NCBI GenBank assembly: GCA_946482365.1
Contig: CAMLQY010000009.1
Location: forward strand, 20,153-84,152
Length of the DNA stretch: 64,000 bases
Source: an uncultured Actinomycetes bacterium
GTDB taxonomy: Bacteria; Actinomycetota; Thermoleophilia; Solirubrobacterales; 70-9
Direction: 5' to 3'
Shown here: in pieces, positions 49,826 to 58,599 of the stretch
Numbering within the stretch: position 1 is the first letter of the stretch
Layout of the letters: the number at the start of each line of letters is the position of its first letter
Position numbers and translations under genes: made by a program
The notes under the pieces: model-generated
The model's input: only the letters and a program-made list of their open reading frames with translations
What the model was told of the DNA's origin: nothing
The model's database searches: none

Positions 49826-50635
49826 GTGCAGAAAGGAAAGCGGAGATCGAAGTTTGCCACTCGCCGATCGCCGATCCTGCTCCCCATCGCCCTGTCGCTC
49901 CTCGTCGGTGCGGCAGCCACCGCCGCCACGATCCAGTCCGGTGGCCTGCGCATAACCGCCCTGGCCCAGATCAAGCCCTACAAGCTTCCCCGAACGACAC
50001 CGGCCCCGATCGCCGTTTTCGTCGCCGGGCACCTGCAGAGCTCCACGGGCGGCATCCCGCCTCAGCTGCAACGCCTCACGATCCAGGTGAACGAGCACGG
50101 CCTGCTGCAGTCCAAGGGCCTGCCCGTCTGCCAAGTCCCCGAAGTGCAACCGGCCTCCACGGAGAGGGCGCTCGCCAGCTGCGCAGATGCGGTGATCGGA
50201 TCGGGACGCTTCTGGGCCAACATCGTCCTCCCCGACCAGGGTGCCTACCCCACCCAGGGCAGGCTGCTGATCTTCAACGGTAGGGAACGAGGACGCCCGG
50301 TGATCCTCGCCCACATCTACACCAACCACCCCTTCAACTCTTCTTTCGTCATCCCCTTCTCCATAAAGAGGATCCACGAGGAGCCATACGGCACGGAGCT
50401 GAAGGCATCGCTGCCCCAGGCACTCGGCGACTGGGGCTACCTGGACCGGATCAAGCTCACCCTGCGGCGCAAATACACCTACGGGGGCCGCCAGCTCTCC
50501 TACTTCAACGCCGCCTGCCCGGCCCCCAGGGGAGCGAAGAGAGCCTCCTTCCCGCTCGCCTACGCGGAGTTCTCCTTCGCCGGCCGCAGGCCGATGGGGG
50601 CGACCGTGCAGAAGACCTGTGGAGTGAAGGAATGA
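49826..50635 (+). CDS. Secreted protein of unknown function
   Basis: 269 aa from a GTG at 49826, chosen because GGGAGG lies just upstream; the ATG or GTG at 49754 has no ribosome site. A basic N terminus and hydrophobic helix (about 15-36) form a signal peptide or anchor. The remainder is beta-rich with three or four Cys and phrases such as LPDQGAYPTQGRLLIFNG and YLDRIKLTLRRKYTYGGRQLSYFNAACPAP. No family recognised. It is placed among the other surface-protein genes and is probably one of them. Confidence 0.7.
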   Translation: MQKGKRRSKFATRRSPILLPIALSLLVGAAATAATIQSGGLRITALAQIKPYKLPRTTPAPIAVFVAGHLQSSTGGIPPQLQRLTIQVNEHGLLQSKGLPVCQVPEVQPASTERALASCADAVIGSGRFWANIVLPDQGAYPTQGRLLIFNGRERGRPVILAHIYTNHPFNSSFVIPFSIKRIHEEPYGTELKASLPQALGDWGYLDRIKLTLRRKYTYGGRQLSYFNAACPAPRGAKRASFPLAYAEFSFAGRRPMGATVQKTCGVKE

Positions 50636-50640
50636 GACGC

Positions 50641-51111
50641 TCAGTTTTCGGGAAGGTTCTCCAGGTCCAGCTGGTCCTGGGTTCGACCTTGGGCCCCCTT
50701 CATTTCCCGCAGTCGGACCAGCGAGCAAACGCGCACCGGAATGCCGAGCAGCTCGCTCTGAACGGCGTCCTCGGCGAGCTGGGAATAACTGGGCACACCT
50801 CGTGCCCGTTGAACGACATCGAGGCCTCCGAAGGCGGTCATCGCGGTCACGTTCCCGCCCCGGCGGATGACACCGAAGTCACCCTCGGGATCGAAATCTC
50901 TGTCGCCGGCGGTCGGCAGTGTGGACTCGAGGTCTCCCAGCGCCTCGGCCAAGCGTTTCAGGTTGTCGGGGTCGGGATCAGGAACAACGTCCAGATCCTC
51001 AGTGCCGCGGATGAACCCGTGCGCTCCGACGGCAACACCGCCTATCACCACGAACTCGACACCATGGCCGTGAAGCGCTCCGAGCAACGAGCGAAGGTCG
51101 AACTCGGTCAC
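50641..51111 (-). CDS. Nucleotidyltransferase-like protein (DUF6036/AbiEii-like)
   Basis: 156 aa, GTG start overlapping the stop of the upstream small gene as GTGA. The opening VEFVVIGGVAVGAHGFIRGTEDLDVVP is the nucleotidyltransferase GG-x-D-x-D pattern found in stand-alone NTases of toxin systems. Later motifs are weak. It forms a two-gene unit with the 53-aa protein, suggesting a toxin-antitoxin-like pair, though the partner lacks a recognised domain. Confidence 0.75.
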   Translation of the reverse strand: MTEFDLRSLLGALHGHGVEFVVIGGVAVGAHGFIRGTEDLDVVPDPDPDNLKRLAEALGDLESTLPTAGDRDFDPEGDFGVIRRGGNVTAMTAFGGLDVVQRARGVPSYSQLAEDAVQSELLGIPVRVCSLVRLREMKGAQGRTQDQLDLENLPEN

Positions 51112-51269
51112 CGTGGCCTGGCGGCGCCCTGGATCGCGCTCAGTTGCCTGCAGAGGGCGTGCACCCGCGCCAGTCGCTCACTCATCGGCGTGCGTCGGTC
51201 GGTTTCGAGGCGGATCTCTCGAGCCCGCCTCAGATCGTCGATATCGCCGCTCAACGCCTTGTCTGCCAT
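51108..51269 (-). CDS. Small helical partner of the nucleotidyltransferase
   Basis: 53 aa from the ATG at 51269. Mostly charged helix (DIDDLRRAREIRLETDRRTP, then SERLARVHALCRQLSAIQG). It overlaps the next gene by 4 bases. The start codon shares CATG with the start of the divergent secreted-protein gene, leaving no intergenic DNA, so its promoter must lie inside that gene. It may be an antitoxin; no DNA-binding motif seen. Confidence 0.6.
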   Translation of the reverse strand: MADKALSGDIDDLRRAREIRLETDRRTPMSERLARVHALCRQLSAIQGAARPR

Positions 51270-52341
51270 GCGGACAAGTCTAGCCGCGCTCCCCGTGTTT
51301 GTCGCTCTGTTTCTTGCGCTGTGGGCTCCCGCCGCCCAAGCCACCTACGACCCCATTGGCTCGGGCTCCACCAAGCTCACTCTAGATGCGTCCTTCCTCT
51401 CCTTCCTGAAGCAGAACGGCATAGCCCTCAGCGCCAAGGCCGGCGCCAAGCACAAGGGCAAGGCGGTCTCCCTGCCCGTCATCGCCGGCAACGTGGACCC
51501 GACCCTGGGCAAAGGCGAGATCGACAACGAAGGGACGGTGACCTTCACGGCAAGGGGCAAGAGCGTCCCCCTGAGGAAAGTCACGGTGAAGGCCAAGAGG
51601 GACGTCCTCACCGCCAAGGTGGGGGGCTCCCAGCTCAAGGTTGCGACCTCGTCGAAGCTCTCCTCGGCGCGCAAGGGCTTCGGCACCGCCTTCACCGCCA
51701 AGCAGCTGAAGCTGACGGCCAAGGTCGTCACCCGGCTGAACAAGAAGCTGCGGCCCGAGACGCCCTTCCAAGAGGGCCAGGTCATCGGCACCCTCACGAC
51801 CAACGCCCAGCCCAAGCTGATCACGATCCTCGAGCAGGGAAGGGCCAGCGTCGTCCTCGACCCGGCCTTTATGACGAAGATGGACTCCCTCTTCGTCTCG
51901 ATCAACCCGATCTTCCCGGCGGAACACCCATCGGGGCCGACTTTCACCTTCCCGATGATCCCCGGCGGGGCGATCTCGCCCGCAGGGACAGAAGGCACGC
52001 TCAGGACCGGCGGCTCGCTCGAATTCCTCCAGCTCGGCGCCGGCCAGGTCTTCCAGCACGAATTCTGGCTCGATCTCGCCACCCGCGGCGACACGGCAGA
52101 GGTCGACGTCCAGCCCACCCCTACCTTTCCCGGCAAGCTGGGGAGGGTTGGGGCTTATGACATAGGCCCCGGTGCCGTCTCCTCCGATCCCAGGGCCCGC
52201 ACGATCGGGCTCTCGGGAGCTCCGCTGACCCTCACCGCTCAGACCGCGCAGACGTTCAACGAAGCCTTTGCCGAAGGCAAAGCGGCCTTCGGGGCGGGGG
52301 AGGCGCTTGGGGCCGTGAGCTTCGTGGCCCAGGCGCAGTAG
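51268..52341 (+). CDS. Secreted protein with HtaA-like repeats (tentative)
   Basis: 357 aa from the ATG at 51268; the frame is open upstream but there it only mirrors the nucleotidyltransferase gene. The first 25 residues are a good signal peptide (ALPVFVALFLALWAPAAQA). The mature part has two similar beta regions (LDASFLSFLKQNGIAL; then LDPAFMTKMDSLFVSINP), recalling HtaA-type surface domains, but this is uncertain. No Cys and no anchor. No ribosome site is visible before the ATG. Confidence 0.7.
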   Translation: MRTSLAALPVFVALFLALWAPAAQATYDPIGSGSTKLTLDASFLSFLKQNGIALSAKAGAKHKGKAVSLPVIAGNVDPTLGKGEIDNEGTVTFTARGKSVPLRKVTVKAKRDVLTAKVGGSQLKVATSSKLSSARKGFGTAFTAKQLKLTAKVVTRLNKKLRPETPFQEGQVIGTLTTNAQPKLITILEQGRASVVLDPAFMTKMDSLFVSINPIFPAEHPSGPTFTFPMIPGGAISPAGTEGTLRTGGSLEFLQLGAGQVFQHEFWLDLATRGDTAEVDVQPTPTFPGKLGRVGAYDIGPGAVSSDPRARTIGLSGAPLTLTAQTAQTFNEAFAEGKAAFGAGEALGAVSFVAQAQ

Positions 52342-52396
52342 GAGCGACTTGGCCACGGCTAGCCGGCAAGGCTTTAGGGAGAAATCCGCGAGGGGG

Positions 52397-52425
52397 TTGA
52401 CATTGATGACCCGGTATGGCCTAAT
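52397..52425 (+). promoter_or_regulatory. Promoter of the 13-repeat protein gene
   Basis: TTGACA (52397-52402) with CCTAAT (52420-52425) at a spacing of 17; TAATTC two bases later is an alternative -10. The surrounding 52380-52470 stretch is AT-rich for this window. Confidence 0.55.
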
Positions 52426-52432
52426 TCACTGA

Positions 52433-52461
52433 CCTAGAAATCAGACGTTTATATTTCTGGG
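52433..52461 (+). other. Hairpin in the leader of the 13-repeat protein
   Basis: CCTAGAAAT (52433-52441) pairs with ATTTCTGGG (52453-52461), nine pairs with one G-T. It lies at the expected 5' end of the message and might stabilise it. Confidence 0.4.
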
Positions 52462-52538
52462 TTATTGGGAGAGGGCAGCGATCGCGAGCTGCAGGGAGCG
52501 TCGGCATGGGATCGTCGGCGGGATTCAAGGAGGGGGAG

Positions 52539-55500
52539 ATGCATCGAGTGAAGCAGCAGCGGGGACGTTGGGTGATCCCTGCTCTGGTCGCGACGACCTT
52601 TGCCCTTGCCTGCGCGTTTCCGGCCCTGGCCTCCGCCGACTTTCCGCTGACGGTCGAAACGAACGGCACCGGCACCGGGACGGTCAAATGCTCGGTCGAG
52701 AGCGGCCCGGTCGAAGCCTGCGACGCCGAATACCCCGAAGGCACCGAACTGGCGCTGATCCCTGAAGCCGGCCCCAGCTCGGAATTCATCGAATTCTCGG
52801 GCGACTGCGGCCCGCTTGCCTGCGAACTCCTGATGGACGAAGCCCACACCGCCGTCGCGACCTTCGACCTCGAACCGGGCGCGGTCGAATACCCGCTCAC
52901 GATCGTCAAAGCCGGCACTGGGACCGGCACGGTGCAGTGCGAAGTCGAAAGCGGCCCGATCGGATCCTGCGCGGCCGAATACCCGGAAGGTACCCAGCTG
53001 ACCGTGCTGGCCGAGGCAGACCTGGGCTCCAAATTCACCGGCTTCTCGGGCGCCTGCTCCGGCTCGAGCTGCGAACTGACGATGAACGCGGCCAAGTCGG
53101 TCACCGCGACCTTCGACCTCGAGGCGACTCCCGAATTCGCCCTCACGGTCACCAAAGCCGGCACCGGCACGGGCACCGTCCTCTGCGAAGCGGCGGAAGG
53201 CCCCGAAGCCTGCAAAGCCAAATACCCGGAAGGCACTGAGGTGGCGCTGCTGCCCACCGCCGACTCGGGCTCCAACTTCGCCGGCTTCTCGGGCGCCTGC
53301 AGCGGCCCCACCTGCACCCTGACGATGGATGCGGCGAAGTCGGTCACGGCGACGTTCAACCTGAACGCACCGGCGGAATCCACGCTCTCGGTTACGAAAG
53401 CCGGGACCGGCGACGGCACGGTCCAGTGCAAATTCAACGGTGGTTCGGCGGGTGCCTGCACGAGCCCCAAACCCAACGGCACCACGGTGGAAATCATCGC
53501 CACGCCGAATGCCGGCTCTGAATTCGCGGGCTTCAGCGGCGGCACGGGCTCCGCATCGAGCTGCTCGACCTCGCCGTGCAGCTTCACGCTGAATGCCAAC
53601 AGCTCCGTCACAGCGACGTTCAACCTGATCCCGCGCACGCTCACGGTCACCAAAGCCGGCACCGGCGACGGCACCATCCAGTGCAAATTCAACGGCGGCT
53701 CCGCTGGGGCGTGCACGAGCCCCCAGCCGAACGGGACCAGCGTCGAAATCATCGCGACGGCGAACGGAGGCTCCACCTTCGCCGGCTTCAGCGGTGGGAC
53801 TGGCTCAGCCAGCAGCTGCACGACCTCGCCTTGCTCATTCACGATCACCGCGAACAGCTCGGTCACCGCGACGTTCAACCTCGTACCGCCAGCGGAATCC
53901 ACGCTGACGATCAACAAAGTCGGCACCGGCGACGGCACCGTCCAGTGCAAATTCAACGGTGGCTCCGCCGGGGCGTGCACGAGCCCTCAGCCGAATGGCA
54001 CGACGGTCGAAATCATCGCCACGCCGAACGCCGGCTCTGAATTCGCCGGCTTCAGCTCTGGCACCGGTTCGGCATCCAGCTGCTCGACCTCGCCCTGCAG
54101 CTTCACGCTCAACGCCAACAGCTCCGTCACAGCGACGTTCAACCTGATCCCGCGCACGCTCACGGTCACCAAAGCCGGCACCGGCGACGGCACCATCCAG
54201 TGCAAATTCAACGGCGGCTCCGCTGGGGCGTGCACGAGCCCCCAGCCGAACGGGACCAGCGTCGAAATCATCGCGACGGCGAACGGAGGCTCGACCTTCG
54301 CCGGCTTCAGCTCTGGCACGGGCTCGGCCTCCGGTTGCACGACCTCGCCCTGCTCGTTCACGATCACCGCGAACAGCTCGGTGACGGCGACGTTCAACCT
54401 CGTGCCCCCGGCGGAATCCACGCTCTCGGTGACCACCGCCGGTACCGGCTCGGGCACCGTCCAGTGCAAATTCAACGGCGGCGCAGCCGGGGCCTGCACG
54501 AGCCCCAAACCCAACGGCACGACGGTCGAAATCATCGCCACCGCCAACTCCGGCTCTGAATTCGCCGGCTTCAGCGGCGGCACGGGCTCCGCATCGAGCT
54601 GCTCGACCTCGCCCTGCAGCTTCACGCTGAACGCCAACAGCTCCGTCACGGCGACGTTCAATCCCACCCCGCGCACCCTCTCGGTGACCACCGCCGGTAC
54701 CGGCTCGGGCACCGTCCAGTGCAAATTCAACGGCGGCGCAGCCGGCGCCTGCACCAGCCCTCAGCCGAACGGGACATCGGTTCAGATCATCGCCACCGCC
54801 AACGCCGGCTCTGAATTCGCCGGCTTCAGCTCTGGCACCGGTTCGGCATCCAGCTGCTCGACCTCGCCCTGCAGCTTCACGATCACGGCCAACAGCTCCG
54901 TCACCGCGACGTTCAATCCGATCCCGCGCACGCTCACGGTCACCAAAGCCGGGACCGGCGACGGCACCATCCAGTGCAAATTCAACGGCGGCTCGGCAGG
55001 CGCTTGCACCAGCCCCCAGCCCAACGGGACGTCGGTCCAAATCATCGCTACGCCAAACGGCAGCTCGACCTTCGCCGGCTTCAGCGGCGGAACCGGCTCG
55101 GCCACCGGCTGTGGGGCCACCTCCCCCTGCAGCTTCACGATCACGGCCAACAGCTCGGTCACCGCGACGTTCACGCTCAAACCGGCTACCGAATTCACCT
55201 TGACCGTCAACAAAGCCGGCACGGGCACCGGCACGGTCAAATGCAAAGTGGGAGCCGGGTCTCCCGGAGTATGCGCGGCCAAATACCCCTCGGGCACGAC
55301 CGTGACCCTGATCGCCGAAGCCGGCGCCGCATCTGAGTTCGCCGGCTTCTCCGGTGCCTGCACGGGCTCGAGCTGCGTCTTGACGATGAACTCGAACAAG
55401 ACGGTCACCGCAACCTTCAACCTGATCACCTACGCCCTCGCGATCGAAAAGATCGGCACGGGCACCGGCACGGTGAAAAGCTCTCCCGCCGGCATCGACT

Positions 55501-56249
55501 GCGGCTCGATCTGCGAGTTCGACTTCGCCGACGAAACCAAAGTCACGCTCACGGCCACCCCGGACGAAGGCTCTGCCTTCGACCACTGGACCGGCAGCGG
55601 CTGCAACAAAGGGACCTGCGTGGTGACGATGGCCAGGGCGCGGACGATCAAAGCGGTCTTCGACGCGGTCGGCGAGCGCACGCTCACGGTCTCCAAGGCC
55701 GGAACCGGTGCCGGCACGGTGACCAGCGCTCCCAAAGGCATCGACTGCGGCTCGACCTGCACCGCCGGCTTCCCCGTCGGCAAGAAGGTCACCCTTCTCG
55801 CCGGCGCCGACGCGGGCTCGACCTTCACGGGCTTCTCCGGCCCCTGCACCGGCACCGGTCCCTGCCAGGTGACGATGTCGGAGGCCCGCAGCGTCACCGC
55901 CACATTCGAGCTCAACGCGAATATCACACCCACGGACGGGCTCGTCGTAGTCGCCGGCACCGCCAAAGTGAAAAACGGGAAGGCTTCGCTGAGGGTGTTC
56001 TGCAATGGCCCCTCGTCTTGCAAGGGCGAGCTGAAACTGGGGATGAGGGTCCCCGGCGGCACCAAAGGGCGTAAGCGCTTCGTGGTGATCGGCAAGGCCT
56101 CCTTCGACCTCCAGCCCGGCGCTTCGACGGTGCTGCAGGTCAAGATCAGCCGCCGGGCGCTGGCAGCCCTGGAAGGCCGCAAAGCCCTAGCGGCCAGGGT
56201 CGTAGGGACCGGCATTCACGCGCATGCGGTGCGCTTGAAGAACGTCTGA
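52539..56249 (+). CDS. Giant secreted protein with 13 GTGxGTV repeats
   Basis: 1236 aa from the ATG at 52539, chosen over 52506 because AAGGAGG lies five bases upstream. Signal peptide to about residue 34 (ALASA/D). Thirteen units of 80-87 residues follow, each with (L)TVxKAGTGxGTVxCK, a Cys-containing loop, FAGFSGxxGS and an end (S)VTATFN. Units 4-10 are almost identical. The last 100 residues form a different beta domain (VVVAGTAKVKNGKASLRVFC) shared with the protein at 59675. Paired Cys suggest one disulfide per repeat. Likely a long extended surface fibre or adhesin-like protein. Confidence 0.88.
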   Translation: MHRVKQQRGRWVIPALVATTFALACAFPALASADFPLTVETNGTGTGTVKCSVESGPVEACDAEYPEGTELALIPEAGPSSEFIEFSGDCGPLACELLMDEAHTAVATFDLEPGAVEYPLTIVKAGTGTGTVQCEVESGPIGSCAAEYPEGTQLTVLAEADLGSKFTGFSGACSGSSCELTMNAAKSVTATFDLEATPEFALTVTKAGTGTGTVLCEAAEGPEACKAKYPEGTEVALLPTADSGSNFAGFSGACSGPTCTLTMDAAKSVTATFNLNAPAESTLSVTKAGTGDGTVQCKFNGGSAGACTSPKPNGTTVEIIATPNAGSEFAGFSGGTGSASSCSTSPCSFTLNANSSVTATFNLIPRTLTVTKAGTGDGTIQCKFNGGSAGACTSPQPNGTSVEIIATANGGSTFAGFSGGTGSASSCTTSPCSFTITANSSVTATFNLVPPAESTLTINKVGTGDGTVQCKFNGGSAGACTSPQPNGTTVEIIATPNAGSEFAGFSSGTGSASSCSTSPCSFTLNANSSVTATFNLIPRTLTVTKAGTGDGTIQCKFNGGSAGACTSPQPNGTSVEIIATANGGSTFAGFSSGTGSASGCTTSPCSFTITANSSVTATFNLVPPAESTLSVTTAGTGSGTVQCKFNGGAAGACTSPKPNGTTVEIIATANSGSEFAGFSGGTGSASSCSTSPCSFTLNANSSVTATFNPTPRTLSVTTAGTGSGTVQCKFNGGAAGACTSPQPNGTSVQIIATANAGSEFAGFSSGTGSASSCSTSPCSFTITANSSVTATFNPIPRTLTVTKAGTGDGTIQCKFNGGSAGACTSPQPNGTSVQIIATPNGSSTFAGFSGGTGSATGCGATSPCSFTITANSSVTATFTLKPATEFTLTVNKAGTGTGTVKCKVGAGSPGVCAAKYPSGTTVTLIAEAGAASEFAGFSGACTGSSCVLTMNSNKTVTATFNLITYALAIEKIGTGTGTVKSSPAGIDCGSICEFDFADETKVTLTATPDEGSAFDHWTGSGCNKGTCVVTMARARTIKAVFDAVGERTLTVSKAGTGAGTVTSAPKGIDCGSTCTAGFPVGKKVTLLAGADAGSTFTGFSGPCTGTGPCQVTMSEARSVTATFELNANITPTDGLVVVAGTAKVKNGKASLRVFCNGPSSCKGELKLGMRVPGGTKGRKRFVVIGKASFDLQPGASTVLQVKISRRALAALEGRKALAARVVGTGIHAHAVRLKNV
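53376..54929 (+). repeat. 519-bp higher-order tandem repeat inside the 13-repeat gene
   Basis: Two alternating unit types (258 and 261 bases) form a pair of 519 bases. Marker GCGGAATCC starts at 53373, 53892 and 54411, i.e. exactly 519 apart twice. The third pair (54414-54926) is slightly shorter. Near-identity extends to DNA level, so the array grew recently by unequal crossover or slippage. It is coding, not CRISPR. Confidence 0.85.
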
Positions 56250-56390
56250 CGCCGCCCCTGTGGCTGAAGAACTCCTGGGACGCGCTGCGCGGTCGCGCCG
56301 CTCGTTAACCCATGCGTTCCAAAATAGGCTGCGCGGTTGTCCAGCCTGGTACAGATGTGTCCATAGAGCCCCAAGGGGGTGTACAATTGC

Positions 56391-56402
56391 GTTTACCTAA
56401 AC
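56391..56402 (+). promoter_or_regulatory. Palindrome before the first TetR gene
   Basis: GTTTACCTAAAC is a perfect GTTTA/TAAAC palindrome, 27 bases before the ATG at 56430, just after GTACAATTG. A site of this size suits TetR autorepression. The rest of 56250-56390 shows no clear gene. Confidence 0.45.
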
Positions 56403-56429
56403 ACCGCTGTCTGCCGTTAGGAGCATCCC

Positions 56430-57167
56430 ATGCCCTCCGCCTCGTCGCCCGATCGCAGCACGTCGTTCGCCCAGACCAAGGACATCGGGGGCCTGCTCGA
56501 GCAGGAGCGGCTGCCGGCCGGGCGGGAGGCGCTGCTCGAGCCGCCCGTCGCCCATTCCCAGCGCGAACGCCTGCTCGTCGCGATGGCGAAGAGCGCCGCG
56601 GACAAAGGCTACGGCGCCACCACCATCGCCGACATCTGCACCGCCGCCGGCGTCTCCCGCGCGACCTTCTACGAGCTCTTCAAGGACAAGGAGGACTGCT
56701 TCCACGCCGCAATGGAGCTTTCCCTCGCCGACGCGATGGGAATCATCGTCGCGGCCTACTCCCCGGACAAGCCCTGGGCGACGATGGTCCGCGACGCGAC
56801 GGCGGGCTTCCTCGGGCTGCTGGCCAGCCGTCCCACCTTCGCCCGCATGGCGCTGATCGAGGCCCCTGCCTCCGGCGGGCGCTCCTTCCAGCTCTACGCC
56901 TCCGGCAAGCGGGTCCTGCAGTCCCTCCTCGAAAGGGGCCGGGACGACCCGGTGGAGGAAGAGGCGATCCCCTCGAGCGTCTCCCGCGCGGCTCTCTCGG
57001 CGGCCGAGTCGCTGATCGTCGGCCAGATCCTCTCCGGCAACACCTCGAGGCTGCCAGAGCTGCTGCCCGACATCGTCTACATCACCACGGTCCCCTACCT
57101 CGGCCAGGAGGAGGCTCTGCGCCAGTCCCGGGAGGCGGAGAGGTACGTGACGGCGGCGGACAGCTGA
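56430..57167 (+). CDS. TetR/AcrR family regulator 1
   Basis: 245 aa; TTAGGAG lies six bases before the ATG. A 40-residue N-terminal extension precedes the HTH (RERLLVAMAKSAADKGYGATTIADICTAAGVSRATFYELFKDKEDCF in two parts, about residues 43-92). The C-terminal ligand domain follows. Ligand unknown. First of four consecutive TetR-like genes on the same strand. Confidence 0.92.
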   Translation: MPSASSPDRSTSFAQTKDIGGLLEQERLPAGREALLEPPVAHSQRERLLVAMAKSAADKGYGATTIADICTAAGVSRATFYELFKDKEDCFHAAMELSLADAMGIIVAAYSPDKPWATMVRDATAGFLGLLASRPTFARMALIEAPASGGRSFQLYASGKRVLQSLLERGRDDPVEEEAIPSSVSRAALSAAESLIVGQILSGNTSRLPELLPDIVYITTVPYLGQEEALRQSREAERYVTAADS

Positions 57168-57168
57168 G

Positions 57169-57840
57169 GTGGGGCGGCAGGCGGGGCGCCCAAAACGCGA
57201 GCACTGGCGGCCGCCGCGGGGGCGGCACCGGCTGCCGGCGGAGGTGGTCGCCCGCTCCCAGCGGGAACGCCTCCTCGACGCCGTCCTCGTCGTGGTCGCG
57301 GAGAAGGGCTACGGGCCGACGACCGTCGCCGACCTGACCAGGGAGGCGGGAATCTCGCGCACCACCTTCTACGAGATGTTCGAGGACAAGGAGTCCTGCT
57401 TCCTCGCCGCTTACGACAGCGCCGTCGACGTGCTCGTGCGCCGGATCTCCACGGCTTTCGAAGCCGAGGAAGGCTGGCCCGCTCGCGTGCGCGCCGGGCT
57501 GTCCGTGCTGCTGGAGTCGCTGGCGGCAGACCCGTCGCTGGCCCGCCTGGCGCTGGTCGACGTCGGCTCGGCAGGGCCGGCCGCGCAGCGCCGTTACCGG
57601 GCGGGGCTGCAGCGGATGACGCCCTTCTTCGACGAGGGCCGTGACTTCGCCCCCGACGGCCGCAGGCTGCCCGCGAACGTGTCGCGGATGGCGATCGGCG
57701 CCGTGATCGGCCTGGTCACCGACGAGATCGAGGCGGGGAGGGCCGATCGGCTGCCCGATCTCCTCCCCCAGGTCCTCTTCGCCGCCCTGGTTCCCTACCT
57801 CGGGCCCGCCGCCGCAGCGGAGAGGGCTGGAAGGAAATAA
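57169..57840 (+). CDS. TetR/AcrR family regulator 2
   Basis: 223 aa, GTG start one base after the stop of the first regulator gene, so co-translated. Arg-rich extension, then HTH (GYGPTTVADLTREAGISRTTFYEMFEDKESCFLAAY over about residues 45-80). Its C-terminal part (PLLPQVLFAALVPYLGP-like end) resembles those of regulators 1, 3 and 4, which suggests local duplication. Confidence 0.92.
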   Translation: MGRQAGRPKREHWRPPRGRHRLPAEVVARSQRERLLDAVLVVVAEKGYGPTTVADLTREAGISRTTFYEMFEDKESCFLAAYDSAVDVLVRRISTAFEAEEGWPARVRAGLSVLLESLAADPSLARLALVDVGSAGPAAQRRYRAGLQRMTPFFDEGRDFAPDGRRLPANVSRMAIGAVIGLVTDEIEAGRADRLPDLLPQVLFAALVPYLGPAAAAERAGRK

Positions 57841-57906
57841 ACCAAGTCGTACATTAAGCGCTATCATGGCTAGACAAGTGAGTTTCCAGCTCGCTTTTGT
57901 CTTTCC

Positions 57907-58509
57907 ATGGCAGATCAGCTCGAAAGCCGCCGCGACCGCATCCTCACCGCGATGATTCGCGTCGTCGGGCGCAAGGGCTATGAGGCGACTGCGGTCGCAG
58001 ACGTGATCGAGGAGGCCGGCACCTCCCGGACGACTTTCTACAAGCACTTCGGGGACAAGCACGACTGCTTCCTCGCGGCCTACGACCGGATGGTCGAGCG
58101 GGTCTTCGCCACGGTCGTCGCCGAATGCGAAGGCGAGCAGCCCTGGCTCCCCCGGGTTCGCAAGGGGCTCAGCACGCTGGTGGAGATCTTCTCGCGCGAG
58201 CCCGAGCTGGCGAGGACCGCGCTGGTCGAGGTGGCCGTGGCCGGCGCCGAGGCACGCCAGCGGCACTGGGCCGCCGTCTCCCGCCTCACGGCCTATCTCG
58301 ATACCGGGCGCAAGCTCGAAGGTGGCGAGGAGCTGCCGGAGCACATCTCGACGATGGCGGTCGGCGCCGTTTCCGGCCTGATCGTCGAGGAGCTGGTGGC
58401 CGGGCGGAGCGAGCAGCTCCCCGAGCTGATGCCCGACCTCCTCTTCGCGATGCTCGTCCCCTACATAGGGCCGACGGCGGCAGCAGAGGAAATGCGCCGC
58501 GCCGCATAG
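57907..58509 (+). CDS. TetR/AcrR family regulator 3
   Basis: 200 aa, short N terminus, HTH at about residues 10-55 (GYEATAVADVIEEAGTSRTTFYKHF). The end (MPDLLFAMLVPYIGP) matches that of regulator 2. A 66-base spacer with AT-rich DNA separates it from regulator 2, so it may have its own promoter. Confidence 0.92.
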   Translation: MADQLESRRDRILTAMIRVVGRKGYEATAVADVIEEAGTSRTTFYKHFGDKHDCFLAAYDRMVERVFATVVAECEGEQPWLPRVRKGLSTLVEIFSREPELARTALVEVAVAGAEARQRHWAAVSRLTAYLDTGRKLEGGEELPEHISTMAVGAVSGLIVEELVAGRSEQLPELMPDLLFAMLVPYIGPTAAAEEMRRAA

Positions 58510-58526
58510 CGTCACCTCCTGTACAG

Positions 58527-58536
58527 ACATTAATGT
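58527..58536 (+). promoter_or_regulatory. Palindrome before the HTH-less TetR-like gene
   Basis: ACATTAATGT, a perfect 10-base palindrome in the AT-rich spacer 58510-58599, close to a GTACAGACAT sequence; possible operator of a neighbouring TetR. Confidence 0.35.
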
Positions 58537-58599
58537 TTATAGTGCGCGAGGCAGTCCCGTTCCGCGAGACGGCCCAGGCAAGCACGCAGGGCAGGGCAG

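Noticed and set aside
53376..54929. Regular direct repeats that might suggest a CRISPR array
   Set aside because: The period (about 258 bases), coding continuity and absence of unique spacers show a protein-coding tandem repeat.
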